From HGM05232 sp044433325 (lineage in GTDB: Bacteria > Bacteroidota > Bacteroidia > Bacteroidales > Muribaculaceae): DNA of 17,787 nt. The DNA is taken from NCBI GenBank assembly GCA_044433325.1, contig JAWXTT010000028.1, positions 1-17,787 on the forward strand, read 5' to 3'. This document shows positions 6,366 through 14,366 of the stretch, piece after piece; positions within the stretch are counted from its first letter, which is position 1; each line of letters begins with the position of its first letter. Both the position numbers and the translations under genes were made by a program. The notes below the pieces were generated by a model. The model was not told the DNA's origin and made no database searches. It saw only the letters and a list, made by a program, of their open reading frames with translations.

Positions 6366-7124
6366 TTAGAATTTCACGTCAATATATACGGGGCGGTGGT
6401 CGGATGCTAGGGGTTCATCCACTACTACGCTATTGTGTAGGGTGAAGTTGGTTTTTGGGATGTTGGCGTTATAGCCGTATATGTAATCTAGGACTCTGTT
6501 GGGGGTGTCGGCTGGGAAGGTGTTTATTGTTGTGTCACTTAGTAGTTTGCACTGTGTGTTTAACTGTGCTATTATCTCGTTATCGGGTTCTGCATTTAGG
6601 TCGCCGCATAGTATGGTTGGTTTATCTTTTAGGATTGCTAATAGTTCCAAGATAGTATTTACTGATTCTACTCTATCCTGCTGATGTAGTGAAAAATGTG
6701 TTGCCAGCAGGAAATATCTTTCAAACTCTAATAGTAGCAAGACTCTAGGTTCGTCACCTCCTGGTAGTGGGAACTTCTCGTTTCTGATTGGTTGCTCCTT
6801 AGAGAATACCCCTACTCCATAGCCACCTCCACCGAAGTCGATAGCTTTGGCAAAGGTGAAATGCATACCTACTCTATCAGCTAACTCCTCGCCTGTAATG
6901 GTCTCTCCGCTCCTTGTAGTCATACTATCCAACTCTTGTAATGCTACAATATCTGGGTTAATATCCGCTATCACCTTAGCTGTACGGTCATAATCTAGCA
7001 CGTTATCCATACCTCTAGCACACTTAACGTTGTAGGTCATGATACGATACTGCTGACCACTATCACATGAATTTAACACTAACAGAACTAATAGAGCTTG
7101 GAATAAATTAATAATTGTTTTCAT
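6366..7124 (-). CDS. Endonuclease/exonuclease/phosphatase family lipoprotein
   Basis: Member of the metal-dependent EEP fold (DNase I, sphingomyelinase, inositol phosphatase relatives); the substrate cannot be told from sequence. Lipoprotein signal MKTIINLFQALLVLLVLNSC with Cys20, so it is anchored in the envelope facing the periplasm or the outside. Catalytic landmarks are all present: TYNVKC (Asn), LQELDS (metal-binding Glu), THFSLH, GDLNAEP (Asp and Asn), LDYIYG, and SDHRPVY (Asp-His) at the C-terminus. From ATG 7124 it is 252 residues, normal for the small EEP lipoproteins of Bacteroidota. A TTG two codons upstream is a poorer start. It lies downstream of the AspT-like gene but is separated from it by a terminator and has its own -7 element. 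Confidence 0.88.
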   Translation of the reverse strand: MKTIINLFQALLVLLVLNSCDSGQQYRIMTYNVKCARGMDNVLDYDRTAKVIADINPDIVALQELDSMTTRSGETITGEELADRVGMHFTFAKAIDFGGGGYGVGVFSKEQPIRNEKFPLPGGDEPRVLLLLEFERYFLLATHFSLHQQDRVESVNTILELLAILKDKPTILCGDLNAEPDNEIIAQLNTQCKLLSDTTINTFPADTPNRVLDYIYGYNANIPKTNFTLHNSVVVDEPLASDHRPVYIDVKF

Positions 7125-7148
7125 TTTCAAAAAAAATTAGATATCCCC

Positions 7149-7156
7149 CAAAAGTA
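7149..7156 (-). promoter_or_regulatory. Putative -7 element for the EEP lipoprotein gene
   Basis: TACTTTTG on the minus strand fits TAnnTTTG and predicts a start near 7143, about 20 nt before the ATG at 7124. It lies just past the terminator of the upstream gene. Confidence 0.4.
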
Positions 7157-7159
7157 CAA

Positions 7160-7198
7160 AAAATAAGCTACACATCGATGTGACATGCAGCTTATTTT
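7160..7198 (-). terminator. Terminator after the AspT-like transporter gene
   Basis: Minus-strand stem AAAATAAGCT / AGCTTATTTT (10 bp; plus coordinates 7189-7198 and 7160-7169) followed by a T run (7158-7163). The loop contains the 12-bp palindrome CACATCGATGTG, which can form an inner hairpin. Confidence 0.7.
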
Positions 7199-7218
7199 AT
7201 TTTTATCAAGAATTTCAC

Positions 7219-8898
7219 CTATGATAGAATTAGTATCAGTAACTGTGCTGATATAACCCTTAGGAACATTGTCAGCGGATATACTGTTGAGTATGACACG
7301 GCTGGTGCATCGTTATTAGCTACTTTATTTGCATAAGCTAATGCTGGAGGGTCGGTACATGCTCCTGACATAAGACCCATTATTGAGTAGTAATTAAACT
7401 TATATACCTTACGTGCTATAAATCCTACTATCAACAGTGGAACTACTGTAATAATTACACCATAAAGTACCCATAATAGACCTTCACTATTAAAGACGGT
7501 TTCAGCAAATTTCTCCCCTGAGGCTATACCTACTGATGCTAAGAAGAAACATATACCTATCTCACGCAATAACAAACTGGCTGATGTAGATGTGTAAGTT
7601 ACTAGTTTCATCTTATAGCCAAAACGACTAATTAGGATTGCAACAACTAATGGTCCACCGGCCAAACCTAATTTCATTGGCACTGATATTCCTGGGAATG
7701 CAATAGGAATTGAACCTACTATTATACCTAGGAAGATACCTATAAATAGGGTTACCATATTTGGCTCATTAAGACGCTTGATAGAGTTACCCATCTTAGT
7801 AGCTAGGCGGTTAATATCATCTATATTACCAACTACTGTAATGCGGTCACCTAACTGTAACATCAAGTTTGGCGAAGCTAATAGATCAACACCTGCACGA
7901 TTAACACGTGTAGCATTAAGTTTGTAACCCATACGCAGACGTAGCGAACCTATCTTACGGCCATTATACTCACTCTTAGTTACCACAATACGGCGTGAAA
8001 CTACTGGTCCTGCATTAATATCCCAGTCCATTTCTATAACGTGACCGATGATTGATGCTAGGATAGTTTCATCCTGAGCTGAAAGCACTACTAATAGTAA
8101 GTCATCTTTCTCGATAGTGGTTTGCGAGTTAGGGATAATAATTTCGTTAGTACCCGCTTTTTGCACACGTGAGATTACAAAGTTTCTATCTATAATCTTA
8201 TTTATCTCAAATAGAGATTTGCCACTGATAAGCTCGTTCTCTACCTTATATGTAACGATATGTGGTTTTAGTTGACTCTGCTCATTATCTGCCTCAATCT
8301 GCTCTGTCTCTTTGTCTAGGTTTATACGGAAGATTGCTTTTACTATTATCATTGATATAATAATACCAATAACCCCTAATGGATAAGCAGCAGCGTAACC
8401 CATTGACATTGATTTAACTGCTTCACCTGAATTAGGGCTTACTTCAAGAAGTGTTTGCTGTGCAGCACCCAATCCTGGTGTATTAGTAATAGCTCCTGAA
8501 AGCACACCTACTAAGTCTGTTGCACTAATTCCACCTATACCAAAGTAGATACCTAACGCAATAGCAATATTAAGTGTAATAATCAGAATTGCTAACCCAT
8601 TCAGTGTCATCCCACCCTCCTTAAATGATGAGAAGAAACCTGGTCCTACTTGCAGACCAATCGAGAAGATAAATAAAATTAAACCAAACTCTCGCATAAA
8701 GTGCAGAACTTCGCCATTTACTGAAATTCCGAAATGCGACAATACAATTCCGATAAATAACACAAACGTCACACCTAGTGACACCCCAAAAATCTTGATT
8801 TTACCCAAAAGTACTCCTAACGCAATTACTATTGCATACGTTAATACGATATGGGCTACTGAATCTGGGTTAAATAATAAATCCTTAATCCATTCCAT
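7219..8898 (-). CDS. AspT/YidE-family transporter with two TrkA_C (RCK_C) domains
   Basis: Inner-membrane protein of the aspartate:alanine exchanger family (AspT, YidE/YbjL relatives); substrate not determinable here. The 559 residues show the family layout: five or six membrane helices (about residues 15-190), a cytoplasmic middle with two TrkA_C-type domains (about 205-285, VENELISGKSLFEINK..., and 290-370, GRKIGSLRLRMGYKLNATRV...GDRITVVG), then a second set of helices (about 380-558). The two membrane halves are related duplicates: compare SGAITNTPGLGAAQ in the first with SGACTDPPALAYA in the second, a known conserved pair. Start ATG 8898 has no Shine-Dalgarno, as is usual for the phylum. 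It has a good -7 element upstream and a terminator downstream, so it appears to be a single-gene unit. Confidence 0.9.
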   Translation of the reverse strand: MEWIKDLLFNPDSVAHIVLTYAIVIALGVLLGKIKIFGVSLGVTFVLFIGIVLSHFGISVNGEVLHFMREFGLILFIFSIGLQVGPGFFSSFKEGGMTLNGLAILIITLNIAIALGIYFGIGGISATDLVGVLSGAITNTPGLGAAQQTLLEVSPNSGEAVKSMSMGYAAAYPLGVIGIIISMIIVKAIFRINLDKETEQIEADNEQSQLKPHIVTYKVENELISGKSLFEINKIIDRNFVISRVQKAGTNEIIIPNSQTTIEKDDLLLVVLSAQDETILASIIGHVIEMDWDINAGPVVSRRIVVTKSEYNGRKIGSLRLRMGYKLNATRVNRAGVDLLASPNLMLQLGDRITVVGNIDDINRLATKMGNSIKRLNEPNMVTLFIGIFLGIIVGSIPIAFPGISVPMKLGLAGGPLVVAILISRFGYKMKLVTYTSTSASLLLREIGICFFLASVGIASGEKFAETVFNSEGLLWVLYGVIITVVPLLIVGFIARKVYKFNYYSIMGLMSGACTDPPALAYANKVANNDAPAVSYSTVYPLTMFLRVISAQLLILILS

Positions 8899-8983
8899 AA
8901 GAAACTAAATACCAGTTAGTTTACCAAGCCAACTGAACTCTTTTTTAAATTAAAATATACCTGTTTTTTCTTTTTTACGAGTG

Positions 8984-8991
8984 CAAAGGTA
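8984..8991 (-). promoter_or_regulatory. -7 promoter element for the AspT-like gene
   Basis: TACCTTTG (minus strand), an exact TAnnTTTG match, predicts a leader of about 80 nt. No clear -33 TTTG at 19-21 bp. Confidence 0.5.
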
Positions 8992-9030
8992 AATTAAAAA
9001 GATGAGATAGCACCTAACTAAAGACTATAA

Positions 9031-9050
9031 ATTTTATAGAATTTTATAGA
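9031..9050. repeat. Short tandem repeat, 2 x 10 bp
   Basis: ATTTTATAGA occurs twice in a row just behind the HAD phosphatase gene. It is AT-rich and may be chance or slippage; no function is suggested. Confidence 0.5.
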
Positions 9051-9056
9051 ATGGAA

Positions 9057-9740
9057 TTAATACATCAAAGCTACACGCTCTGAGTCAGTAGCTAGGATTA
9101 TATCCTTAATTTGTGATACACTATCAACAATATAAGTTGCTCGGTTAAGTATCAACTCGTTACGTTGTCGATAACCCCATGTTACTCCTATCGAGTCTAT
9201 GGCGGCTCTATTGGCTGCTTCCATATCAACACCTGAATCACCTATATATATAGTATCTTTTTTAGGTATATCTATCTGCTCAATTACATTAAATAGTATT
9301 GATGGATCTGGTTTTAATGGATATCCTACTTTGTTACCTAATATTACATCGAATTTTATATTAGGAAACATAGCTAATATCATTTTTTCAACAGCCTCTT
9401 GATATTTATTGGAGGCAACTGCTAGCTTTACACCCATAGCTGACAATTCCTCTAACAACTGCACTACCCCATCATAGGCAAAGGTATGTTCCATACAATG
9501 TTTATCATAATACTCAACGAAATCTTTACGCAACTGCTGAACATTACTCTCATTCTGATGCCCTTCTGGCAAGATACGCAACATTAATTTACCTGCTCCA
9601 TTACCTATAAAGAATGAATACATTAATAACTTATGTTCTGGAAATCCATTTGTACGCAGCGCATAGTTTGCAGCATTACAAATATCCTCAAGTGTACTAC
9701 ATAACGTACCATCTAAATCAAAAATTGCTAACTTTTTCAT
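9057..9740 (-). CDS. HAD-superfamily phosphatase, phosphoglycolate phosphatase-like
   Basis: Cytoplasmic Mg2+-dependent phosphatase of the HAD superfamily, subfamily I with a helical cap, in the group usually labelled phosphoglycolate phosphatase (Gph) or pyrophosphatase PpaX; true substrate unknown. Motif I is FDLDGTL with nucleophile Asp8 and acid/base Asp10; the cap spans about residues 18-85; motif II is VASNK; motif III is the Lys of KPDP; motif IV is IGDSGVDMEAA. Length 227 is typical. It starts 12 bp after the stop of the TamL-like gene, so the two are probably co-transcribed, without an obvious functional link. No stem-loop separates it from the next promoter. Confidence 0.9.
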   Translation of the reverse strand: MKKLAIFDLDGTLCSTLEDICNAANYALRTNGFPEHKLLMYSFFIGNGAGKLMLRILPEGHQNESNVQQLRKDFVEYYDKHCMEHTFAYDGVVQLLEELSAMGVKLAVASNKYQEAVEKMILAMFPNIKFDVILGNKVGYPLKPDPSILFNVIEQIDIPKKDTIYIGDSGVDMEAANRAAIDSIGVTWGYRQRNELILNRATYIVDSVSQIKDIILATDSERVALMY

Positions 9741-9752
9741 ACTATTATTTTA

Positions 9753-12083
9753 TTAAAAGGGATAACCTACCGAGAAGTGAAATGTTGCATCGCGACTAAA
9801 GTTAGGGTTGAATATTGGCCACTTAATTTCGTTCTCAGCTGGGTTATATGCTTTAATACCTAAGTCAAAACGTAATAAGAAGAATGTAAAGTCCATACGC
9901 AATCCTAATCCATATGCTAAGGCTATCTCCTTATAGAAACTACTTAACGTAAATACACCACCTGCTTGATCTTCATAGTCACGAATTGTCCATATATTAC
10001 CTGCATCAATAAACGCACCTAACTCCAATACCCAAAATAACTTAGCCCTATACTCCATACTAGCATCAAAACGTATATCACCACATTGATAGATAAAATA
10101 ATCTACCGAATTAACACTATTATAACTACCAGGACCTAGTGTCCGTACATTCCAACCCCTAACACCATTTGCGCCACCTCCATAGAATCGCTTCTCAAAT
10201 GGCAGTATCGAGGAATTTGCATAAGGAATAGCGACACCTGCACCTGCTCTAAAGGCTAACATATTACGTGGATTAAACTTATAAGCATAGGTAAAATCTG
10301 AATCAAACTTAACATATTGAGCATAATTAATACCGAATATCTTATACACTCCATTATCTCGCTCCTGCCCCACCATATTAGATATACCATACAGCAGATT
10401 ACCAGCAGTTTCAATAGCTGCCCTAATAGTATAGATACGATCTTGATAAATAGGATTAAACTGTGTCGAACTACGTTTATTAGTCTTATAGAATGTATAT
10501 CCCATCTTCATAATAAAGTGGTCTTCATATGAATACAACAGTAATGGATTGGTAATATCATCCAAGAAATCATCAGTGGTTTCTGGCAGATAGATATAAC
10601 TGACATCTATCAAATCAAAAATTTGACGTTGTGTATTATCTCTATTACTCCAGATATATTCCCATCCTGCACCTGCTATAATACGTGTATATTCTGGGCG
10701 TTGTTGATAACTGATTGCAGTGGTCAATTGTGTTGATGCATTAATCTTACGTTTAAATGATTCACTTAACAGTGGTGCTTTAAATTTAGGGAATAGTACG
10801 CCTACTTCTCCACTATACTCACTATAATTATTATTTATGAAACCACCTAAATCCCCTGACAGGTTCTGATATGAGGCTAGAAACTCAGTAGTTAACACCT
10901 CTCCACCACGACCAATATTTCTATTTTGGTATGTTGCTCCTACTCCAAAGCCTAAGTCCCCCTCAGAGTTAGTCCCATCTAATGACAATGTCACTGTGTG
11001 AGGTTTCCCTTTAGTTAGCAATATATAAGCATCAATATACCTTTTGCCATCGTCACCTTCAACATGTATCAGATTAATATTGATATATTTTATAATACCT
11101 AACCTCCCATACGCTTGATAGGTTTTACTTATATCTGATGTATTATACCTCTTATTTGGAGCAAAATAACAGTTTTCGGTTAACACCTTTTCAGATATAT
11201 ACCTATCATCGTCATAGAGGATTTTATAATCATCATAAGTAATAGTATCTTGAGCTGAGAAACTATTATCCTGCACACCACCTAGATGATTATAGTTGGT
11301 CACAAATATTACATCTCTATAGTAAAACTCCTCATGCTTATTATAATTTGGTATTTTGGACGAATTAACAGGAGGTAAAACTCTTAACGTTAAATCTACT
11401 TCATTAGAATTTTCAGTGGTATCAGCTAAAAAAACTATATAGTCTTTATTAAAAGCATAATAGCCCTTATCTTGCAAGTTAAGAGTTATCTGTTTTCGCT
11501 CCTCCTCTAACTTATTGCGATCAAATAAATCATTAGGCTGCACAACGAATTTATCAGACTCAGCCATAATTAGCTTACGTAACGAGTCATTATCTATTTC
11601 ATACGAGATGGATTTAATCTGATGTGGGGTGTTAGTTGTAATATTATACTTAACCTTTAATTTACGTTTCTTTTCATCATGAATAGTGTCATAGCTAACC
11701 TCAGCATCCATAAACCCTTTATTGACTAAAACCTTTTGCAACTGAGATACAGAGGCTTCAGCTAATGATTGATCATAAATCTCAGGTGCTGCACCTAAAC
11801 CTTGAATCCATCTATTAAAACCACTACTAGTATCGCGCCCTGAAATATTATAAACAGCTAATTGTAACTTGATATCCCAAAATACTTTATGGTTTTCACG
11901 TTGACGTAGATATTTAATTAATTCAGAAGATTTTACTGTCCTATTATTATCAATATTAATCAGCACTTCATCCACTAAATACTCTCCCTGAGGCACATGC
12001 TTAGTAGAGCTACAAGCTGCCAATAGCACTAGTAACGTCGATAATATTATATATTTATAGCAATCTATGCCTGCGATTCTCAT
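9753..12083 (-). CDS. tamL: TamL-like outer membrane assembly lipoprotein (BamA/TamA, Omp85 superfamily)
   Basis: Omp85-superfamily protein with a lipoprotein signal, the form called TamL in Bacteroidota, believed to work with TamB in outer-membrane biogenesis. From ATG 12083 it is 776 residues. The signal peptide ends in LLAAC (Cys24). Residues about 30-330 hold POTRA-like units (SVSQLQKVLVNKGFMDAEVSYD, ITLNLQDKGYYAF, YQAYGRLGIIKYINI). The C-terminal half is a 16-strand-type beta barrel with the Omp85 signature near FYGGGANGVRGWNVRTLGPGSY and a last strand ending in Phe (FHFSVGYPF). The longer frame from a GTG at 12128 is rejected, because the -7 element lies inside it and a Shine-Dalgarno precedes 12083. 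It heads an operon with the HAD phosphatase and is divergent from the ilv operon. Confidence 0.88.
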   Translation of the reverse strand: MRIAGIDCYKYIILSTLLVLLAACSSTKHVPQGEYLVDEVLINIDNNRTVKSSELIKYLRQRENHKVFWDIKLQLAVYNISGRDTSSGFNRWIQGLGAAPEIYDQSLAEASVSQLQKVLVNKGFMDAEVSYDTIHDEKKRKLKVKYNITTNTPHQIKSISYEIDNDSLRKLIMAESDKFVVQPNDLFDRNKLEEERKQITLNLQDKGYYAFNKDYIVFLADTTENSNEVDLTLRVLPPVNSSKIPNYNKHEEFYYRDVIFVTNYNHLGGVQDNSFSAQDTITYDDYKILYDDDRYISEKVLTENCYFAPNKRYNTSDISKTYQAYGRLGIIKYININLIHVEGDDGKRYIDAYILLTKGKPHTVTLSLDGTNSEGDLGFGVGATYQNRNIGRGGEVLTTEFLASYQNLSGDLGGFINNNYSEYSGEVGVLFPKFKAPLLSESFKRKINASTQLTTAISYQQRPEYTRIIAGAGWEYIWSNRDNTQRQIFDLIDVSYIYLPETTDDFLDDITNPLLLYSYEDHFIMKMGYTFYKTNKRSSTQFNPIYQDRIYTIRAAIETAGNLLYGISNMVGQERDNGVYKIFGINYAQYVKFDSDFTYAYKFNPRNMLAFRAGAGVAIPYANSSILPFEKRFYGGGANGVRGWNVRTLGPGSYNSVNSVDYFIYQCGDIRFDASMEYRAKLFWVLELGAFIDAGNIWTIRDYEDQAGGVFTLSSFYKEIALAYGLGLRMDFTFFLLRFDLGIKAYNPAENEIKWPIFNPNFSRDATFHFSVGYPF

Positions 12084-12088
12084 TGTGT

Positions 12089-12095
12089 ACTCCTC
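12089..12095 (-). promoter_or_regulatory. Shine-Dalgarno sequence that sets the tamL start
   Basis: GAGGAGT on the minus strand, 5 bp before ATG 12083. Confidence 0.55.
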
Positions 12096-12116
12096 AAAAT
12101 AACTAAGTAAGCATTG

Positions 12117-12124
12117 CAAATATA
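12117..12124 (-). promoter_or_regulatory. -7 promoter element for tamL
   Basis: TATATTTG on the minus strand matches TAnnTTTG and predicts transcription from about 12111, giving a leader of about 28 nt. From here to the ilv promoter (12125-12255) the DNA is AT-rich and I see nothing else in it. Confidence 0.45.
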
Positions 12125-12255
12125 ACACAATATATCAATTTGATAAAATAAGCTAAACGCAAATCACAAAAAAACAACAATTATAACCAATATAAATAGT
12201 AGCTAATAAGCTAAAAGTCAGATTTTATTACTCACCTGAAATTAAAAGGTAATAA

Positions 12256-12288
12256 TTTGCATATTTAGTAATAAAATTATTAACTTTG
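12256..12288 (+). promoter_or_regulatory. Full -33/-7 promoter of the ilv operon
   Basis: TTTG at 12256-12259 and TAACTTTG at 12281-12288, 21 bp apart, fit the Bacteroidota primary-sigma consensus (TTTG, 19-21 bp, TAnnTTTG). Transcription should start near 12295, giving a leader of about 215 nt before ilvD. This is the best promoter in the window. Confidence 0.7.
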
Positions 12289-12307
12289 CACATCAAAAGC
12301 AAGCAGG

Positions 12308-12385
12308 ATGAATAAACTAGATAGATCAAATTCACTTTTAACAGCAACTGCATTAGTCGTCTGTTTATGTGTAACACTCTTTTAA
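12308..12385 (+). CDS. ilvL: ilv operon leader peptide (attenuator peptide)
   Basis: 25-codon ORF starting about 13 nt after the predicted transcription start and ending at TAA 12383-12385. The second half is LLTATALVVCLCVTLF; overall there are six Leu and three Val codons in 25, with no Ile. It is followed at once by complementary hairpin arms and an intrinsic terminator before ilvD, the arrangement of classic amino acid attenuators. A ribosome would stall in it when charged Leu or Val tRNA is scarce. The peptide itself probably has no function. Confidence 0.7.
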   Translation: MNKLDRSNSLLTATALVVCLCVTLF

Positions 12386-12489
12386 CTGAAAGAGGAGAGG
12401 TCGTGTGATGTCTATAAGATTTAGAAAAAACAGATTTTATTAATATAAAAGCCTTTCCTCCATATTATATGGATTAGGAAAGGTTTTAT
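12377..12489 (+). promoter_or_regulatory. Transcription attenuator of the ilv operon (pause, antiterminator and terminator hairpins)
   Basis: Four segments can pair in exclusive ways. Segment 1 is CTCTTT (12377-12382), the last leader codons. Segment 2 is AAAGAGGAGAGG (12389-12400). Segment 3 is CCTTTCCTC (12452-12460). Segment 4 is AGGAAAGG (12476-12483). Pairing 1:2 is a perfect 6-bp pause hairpin. Pairing 2:3 is GAGGAGAGG (12392-12400) with CCTTTCCTC, 9 bp with one GU, the antiterminator. Pairing 3:4 is the terminator. Segment 2 starts 4 nt after the leader stop, so a ribosome finishing the peptide masks it, while one stalled earlier leaves it free. Confidence 0.7.
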
Positions 12490-12490
12490 T
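12447..12490 (+). terminator. Attenuator terminator before ilvD
   Basis: Stem CCTTTCCT (12452-12459) with AGGAAAGG (12476-12483), extended by AAAA/TTTT around a bulged G and by an inner CCATA-TTA-TATGG hairpin (12460-12472), followed by TTTTATTTATTT. It lies 20 bp upstream of the ilvD ATG. Confidence 0.75.
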
Positions 12491-12509
12491 TATTTAAAAA
12501 GAAGATATT

Positions 12510-14333
12510 ATGAGCATACCATTACGTAGTGCAAAATCAACACAAGGTCGCCGTATGGCAGGAGCCCGTTCACTATGGCGAGCTAATGGAATGAAAGAGG
12601 AGCAGATAGGTCGTCCTATTATAGCGGTTGTAAATTCATTTACACAATTTGTTCCTGGACATACTCACCTACATGAGATAGGTCAATATGTCAAAAATGA
12701 AATAGAAAAACAGGGTTGCTTTGCTGCTGAGTTTAACACAATAGCTATTGATGATGGTATAGCTATGGGTCATGATGGTATGTTGTACTCACTACCTTCA
12801 CGTGACTTGATAGCTGATAGCATTGAATATATGGTGAATGCTCATTGTGCAGATGCAATGGTATGTATCAGTAACTGTGATAAGATTACCCCTGGGATGT
12901 TAATGGCATCTATGCGATTAAATATCCCTACTGTCTTTGTTTCAGGTGGTCCTATGGAGGCAGGTAAACTGGATGAACGCGCATTAGACTTGATAGATGT
13001 AATGATTGACGCTGCTGATGATAGCGTAAATGATGATTACATTAGCAAACTTGAACGTAAAGCATGTCCAACATGTGGCTCATGTTCAGGTATGTTCACT
13101 GCTAACTCTATGAATTGTCTTAACGAGGCAATAGGTCTAGCACTACCAGGCAATGGAACAATAGTTGCTACTCACGCTAATCGCAAGGAGCTTTTCACGC
13201 AGGCTGCATCACTAATCATTAAGAATTGTGAAGCATATTACCAAAATGAAGACACTAGCGTATTACCACTAAGCATAGCCACACGTGAGGCAATGCTTAA
13301 CGCCATGACACTAGATATAACAATGGGAGGTAGCACAAACACAGTTCTTCACCTATTAGCGATAGCTAATGAGGCAGGCGTTAATTTCACTATGGATGAT
13401 ATCGATGCACTTTCACGTAAAACCCCAGTTTTATGTAAAGTAGCTCCAAACTCTAGCTACCATATCCAAGATGTTAACCGTGCAGGTGGTATTCTTTCTA
13501 TTATGAGTATTCTAGCTAATGAAGGGTTAATTGACACTAGCGTTAAACGTGTTGATGGTAACACTCTAGCTGAGGCTATAAGTAAATATGCAATAGAGGG
13601 CGCAGAGTTCTGCGCAGAGGCAGAAAAGCTATGGAAAAGCGCACCATGTAATGAAAAGAACTTAGTATTAGGCTCACAAGAGAATTATTATAAAGAACTA
13701 GATAGCAATCGCGCAACTGGTTGTATCCGTGATTTTGAGAATGCATATGTTAAGGATGGCGGATTAGCTGTACTTTCAGGAAATATCGCTACTCATGGCA
13801 GTGTCGTAAAAACTGCTGGTGTTGACAAGAGTATCTTTAACTTCCGTGGTCCTGCCAAGGTTTACCAATCACAGGATGATGCAGTGGATGCAATCCTTCG
13901 TGACGAGGTAGTCGCAGGTGACGTAGTAGTAATTGTATATGAAGGACCTAAGGGTGGTCCAGGTATGCAGGAGATGCTTTACCCTACATCATATATCAAA
14001 TCTAAACACTTAGGCAAAGAGTGTGCATTAATTACAGATGGTCGCTTCTCAGGAGGCACTTCGGGATTATCCATAGGACATATCTCCCCTGAAGCTGCTG
14101 CTGGTGGTACAATAGGTTTAGTTCGCACTGGTGATATGATAAGTATCAATATCCCTGAACGTAGCCTAGTCGTTGAGGTTAGTGATGAGGTGCTAGCTGA
14201 ACGTCGCGCTGAAGAGTTAAAGCGTGGAGCAGAAGCATTTACTCCACTTAACCGTAATCGTGTAATTTCAAAAGCATTAAAAGCATACGCCTCAATGGTT
14301 ACTTCAGCTGACAAAGGTGGAGTAAGAGAGTAA
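12510..14333 (+). CDS. ilvD: Dihydroxy-acid dehydratase
   Basis: Cytoplasmic Fe-S enzyme that dehydrates 2,3-dihydroxy-isovalerate and -methylvalerate to the 2-oxo acids in valine and isoleucine synthesis. The 607 residues cover the full family. Visible landmarks are DDG at 81-83, SNCDKITPGM at 121-130 (cluster ligand Cys123, metal-binding Asp124, Lys125 of the active site), CPTCGSCSGM at 186-195 (second conserved Cys), and PGGPGMQEM and GRFSGGTSG in the C-terminal domain. The N-terminal segment reads NSFTQFVPGH without the extra Cys seen in plant-type [2Fe-2S] enzymes, so the E. coli-like [4Fe-4S] form is likely. First structural gene of the operon; no strong Shine-Dalgarno. Its expression should depend on the attenuator upstream. 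Confidence 0.98.
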   Translation: MSIPLRSAKSTQGRRMAGARSLWRANGMKEEQIGRPIIAVVNSFTQFVPGHTHLHEIGQYVKNEIEKQGCFAAEFNTIAIDDGIAMGHDGMLYSLPSRDLIADSIEYMVNAHCADAMVCISNCDKITPGMLMASMRLNIPTVFVSGGPMEAGKLDERALDLIDVMIDAADDSVNDDYISKLERKACPTCGSCSGMFTANSMNCLNEAIGLALPGNGTIVATHANRKELFTQAASLIIKNCEAYYQNEDTSVLPLSIATREAMLNAMTLDITMGGSTNTVLHLLAIANEAGVNFTMDDIDALSRKTPVLCKVAPNSSYHIQDVNRAGGILSIMSILANEGLIDTSVKRVDGNTLAEAISKYAIEGAEFCAEAEKLWKSAPCNEKNLVLGSQENYYKELDSNRATGCIRDFENAYVKDGGLAVLSGNIATHGSVVKTAGVDKSIFNFRGPAKVYQSQDDAVDAILRDEVVAGDVVVIVYEGPKGGPGMQEMLYPTSYIKSKHLGKECALITDGRFSGGTSGLSIGHISPEAAAGGTIGLVRTGDMISINIPERSLVVEVSDEVLAERRAEELKRGAEAFTPLNRNRVISKALKAYASMVTSADKGGVRE

Positions 14334-14366
14334 ACCTATTATTGAATACATTAAAACCAAATAATT

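Noticed and set aside
6455..6684. Plus-strand ORFs of 61-66 codons opposite the EEP lipoprotein gene
   Set aside because: They lie inside a clearly coding minus-strand gene with all catalytic motifs; they are antisense shadows.
12084..12128. Longer tamL frame starting at GTG 12128
   Set aside because: The -7 promoter element lies within this extension, and the ATG at 12083 has a Shine-Dalgarno and a normal lipoprotein signal.
12219..12442. 12-bp direct repeat CAGATTTTATTA at 12219-12230 and 12431-12442, and a weak AATAATTT/AAATTATT palindrome over the ilv promoter
   Set aside because: Both are low-complexity AT-rich matches and fit chance in this intergenic DNA; no operator can be argued from a single case.
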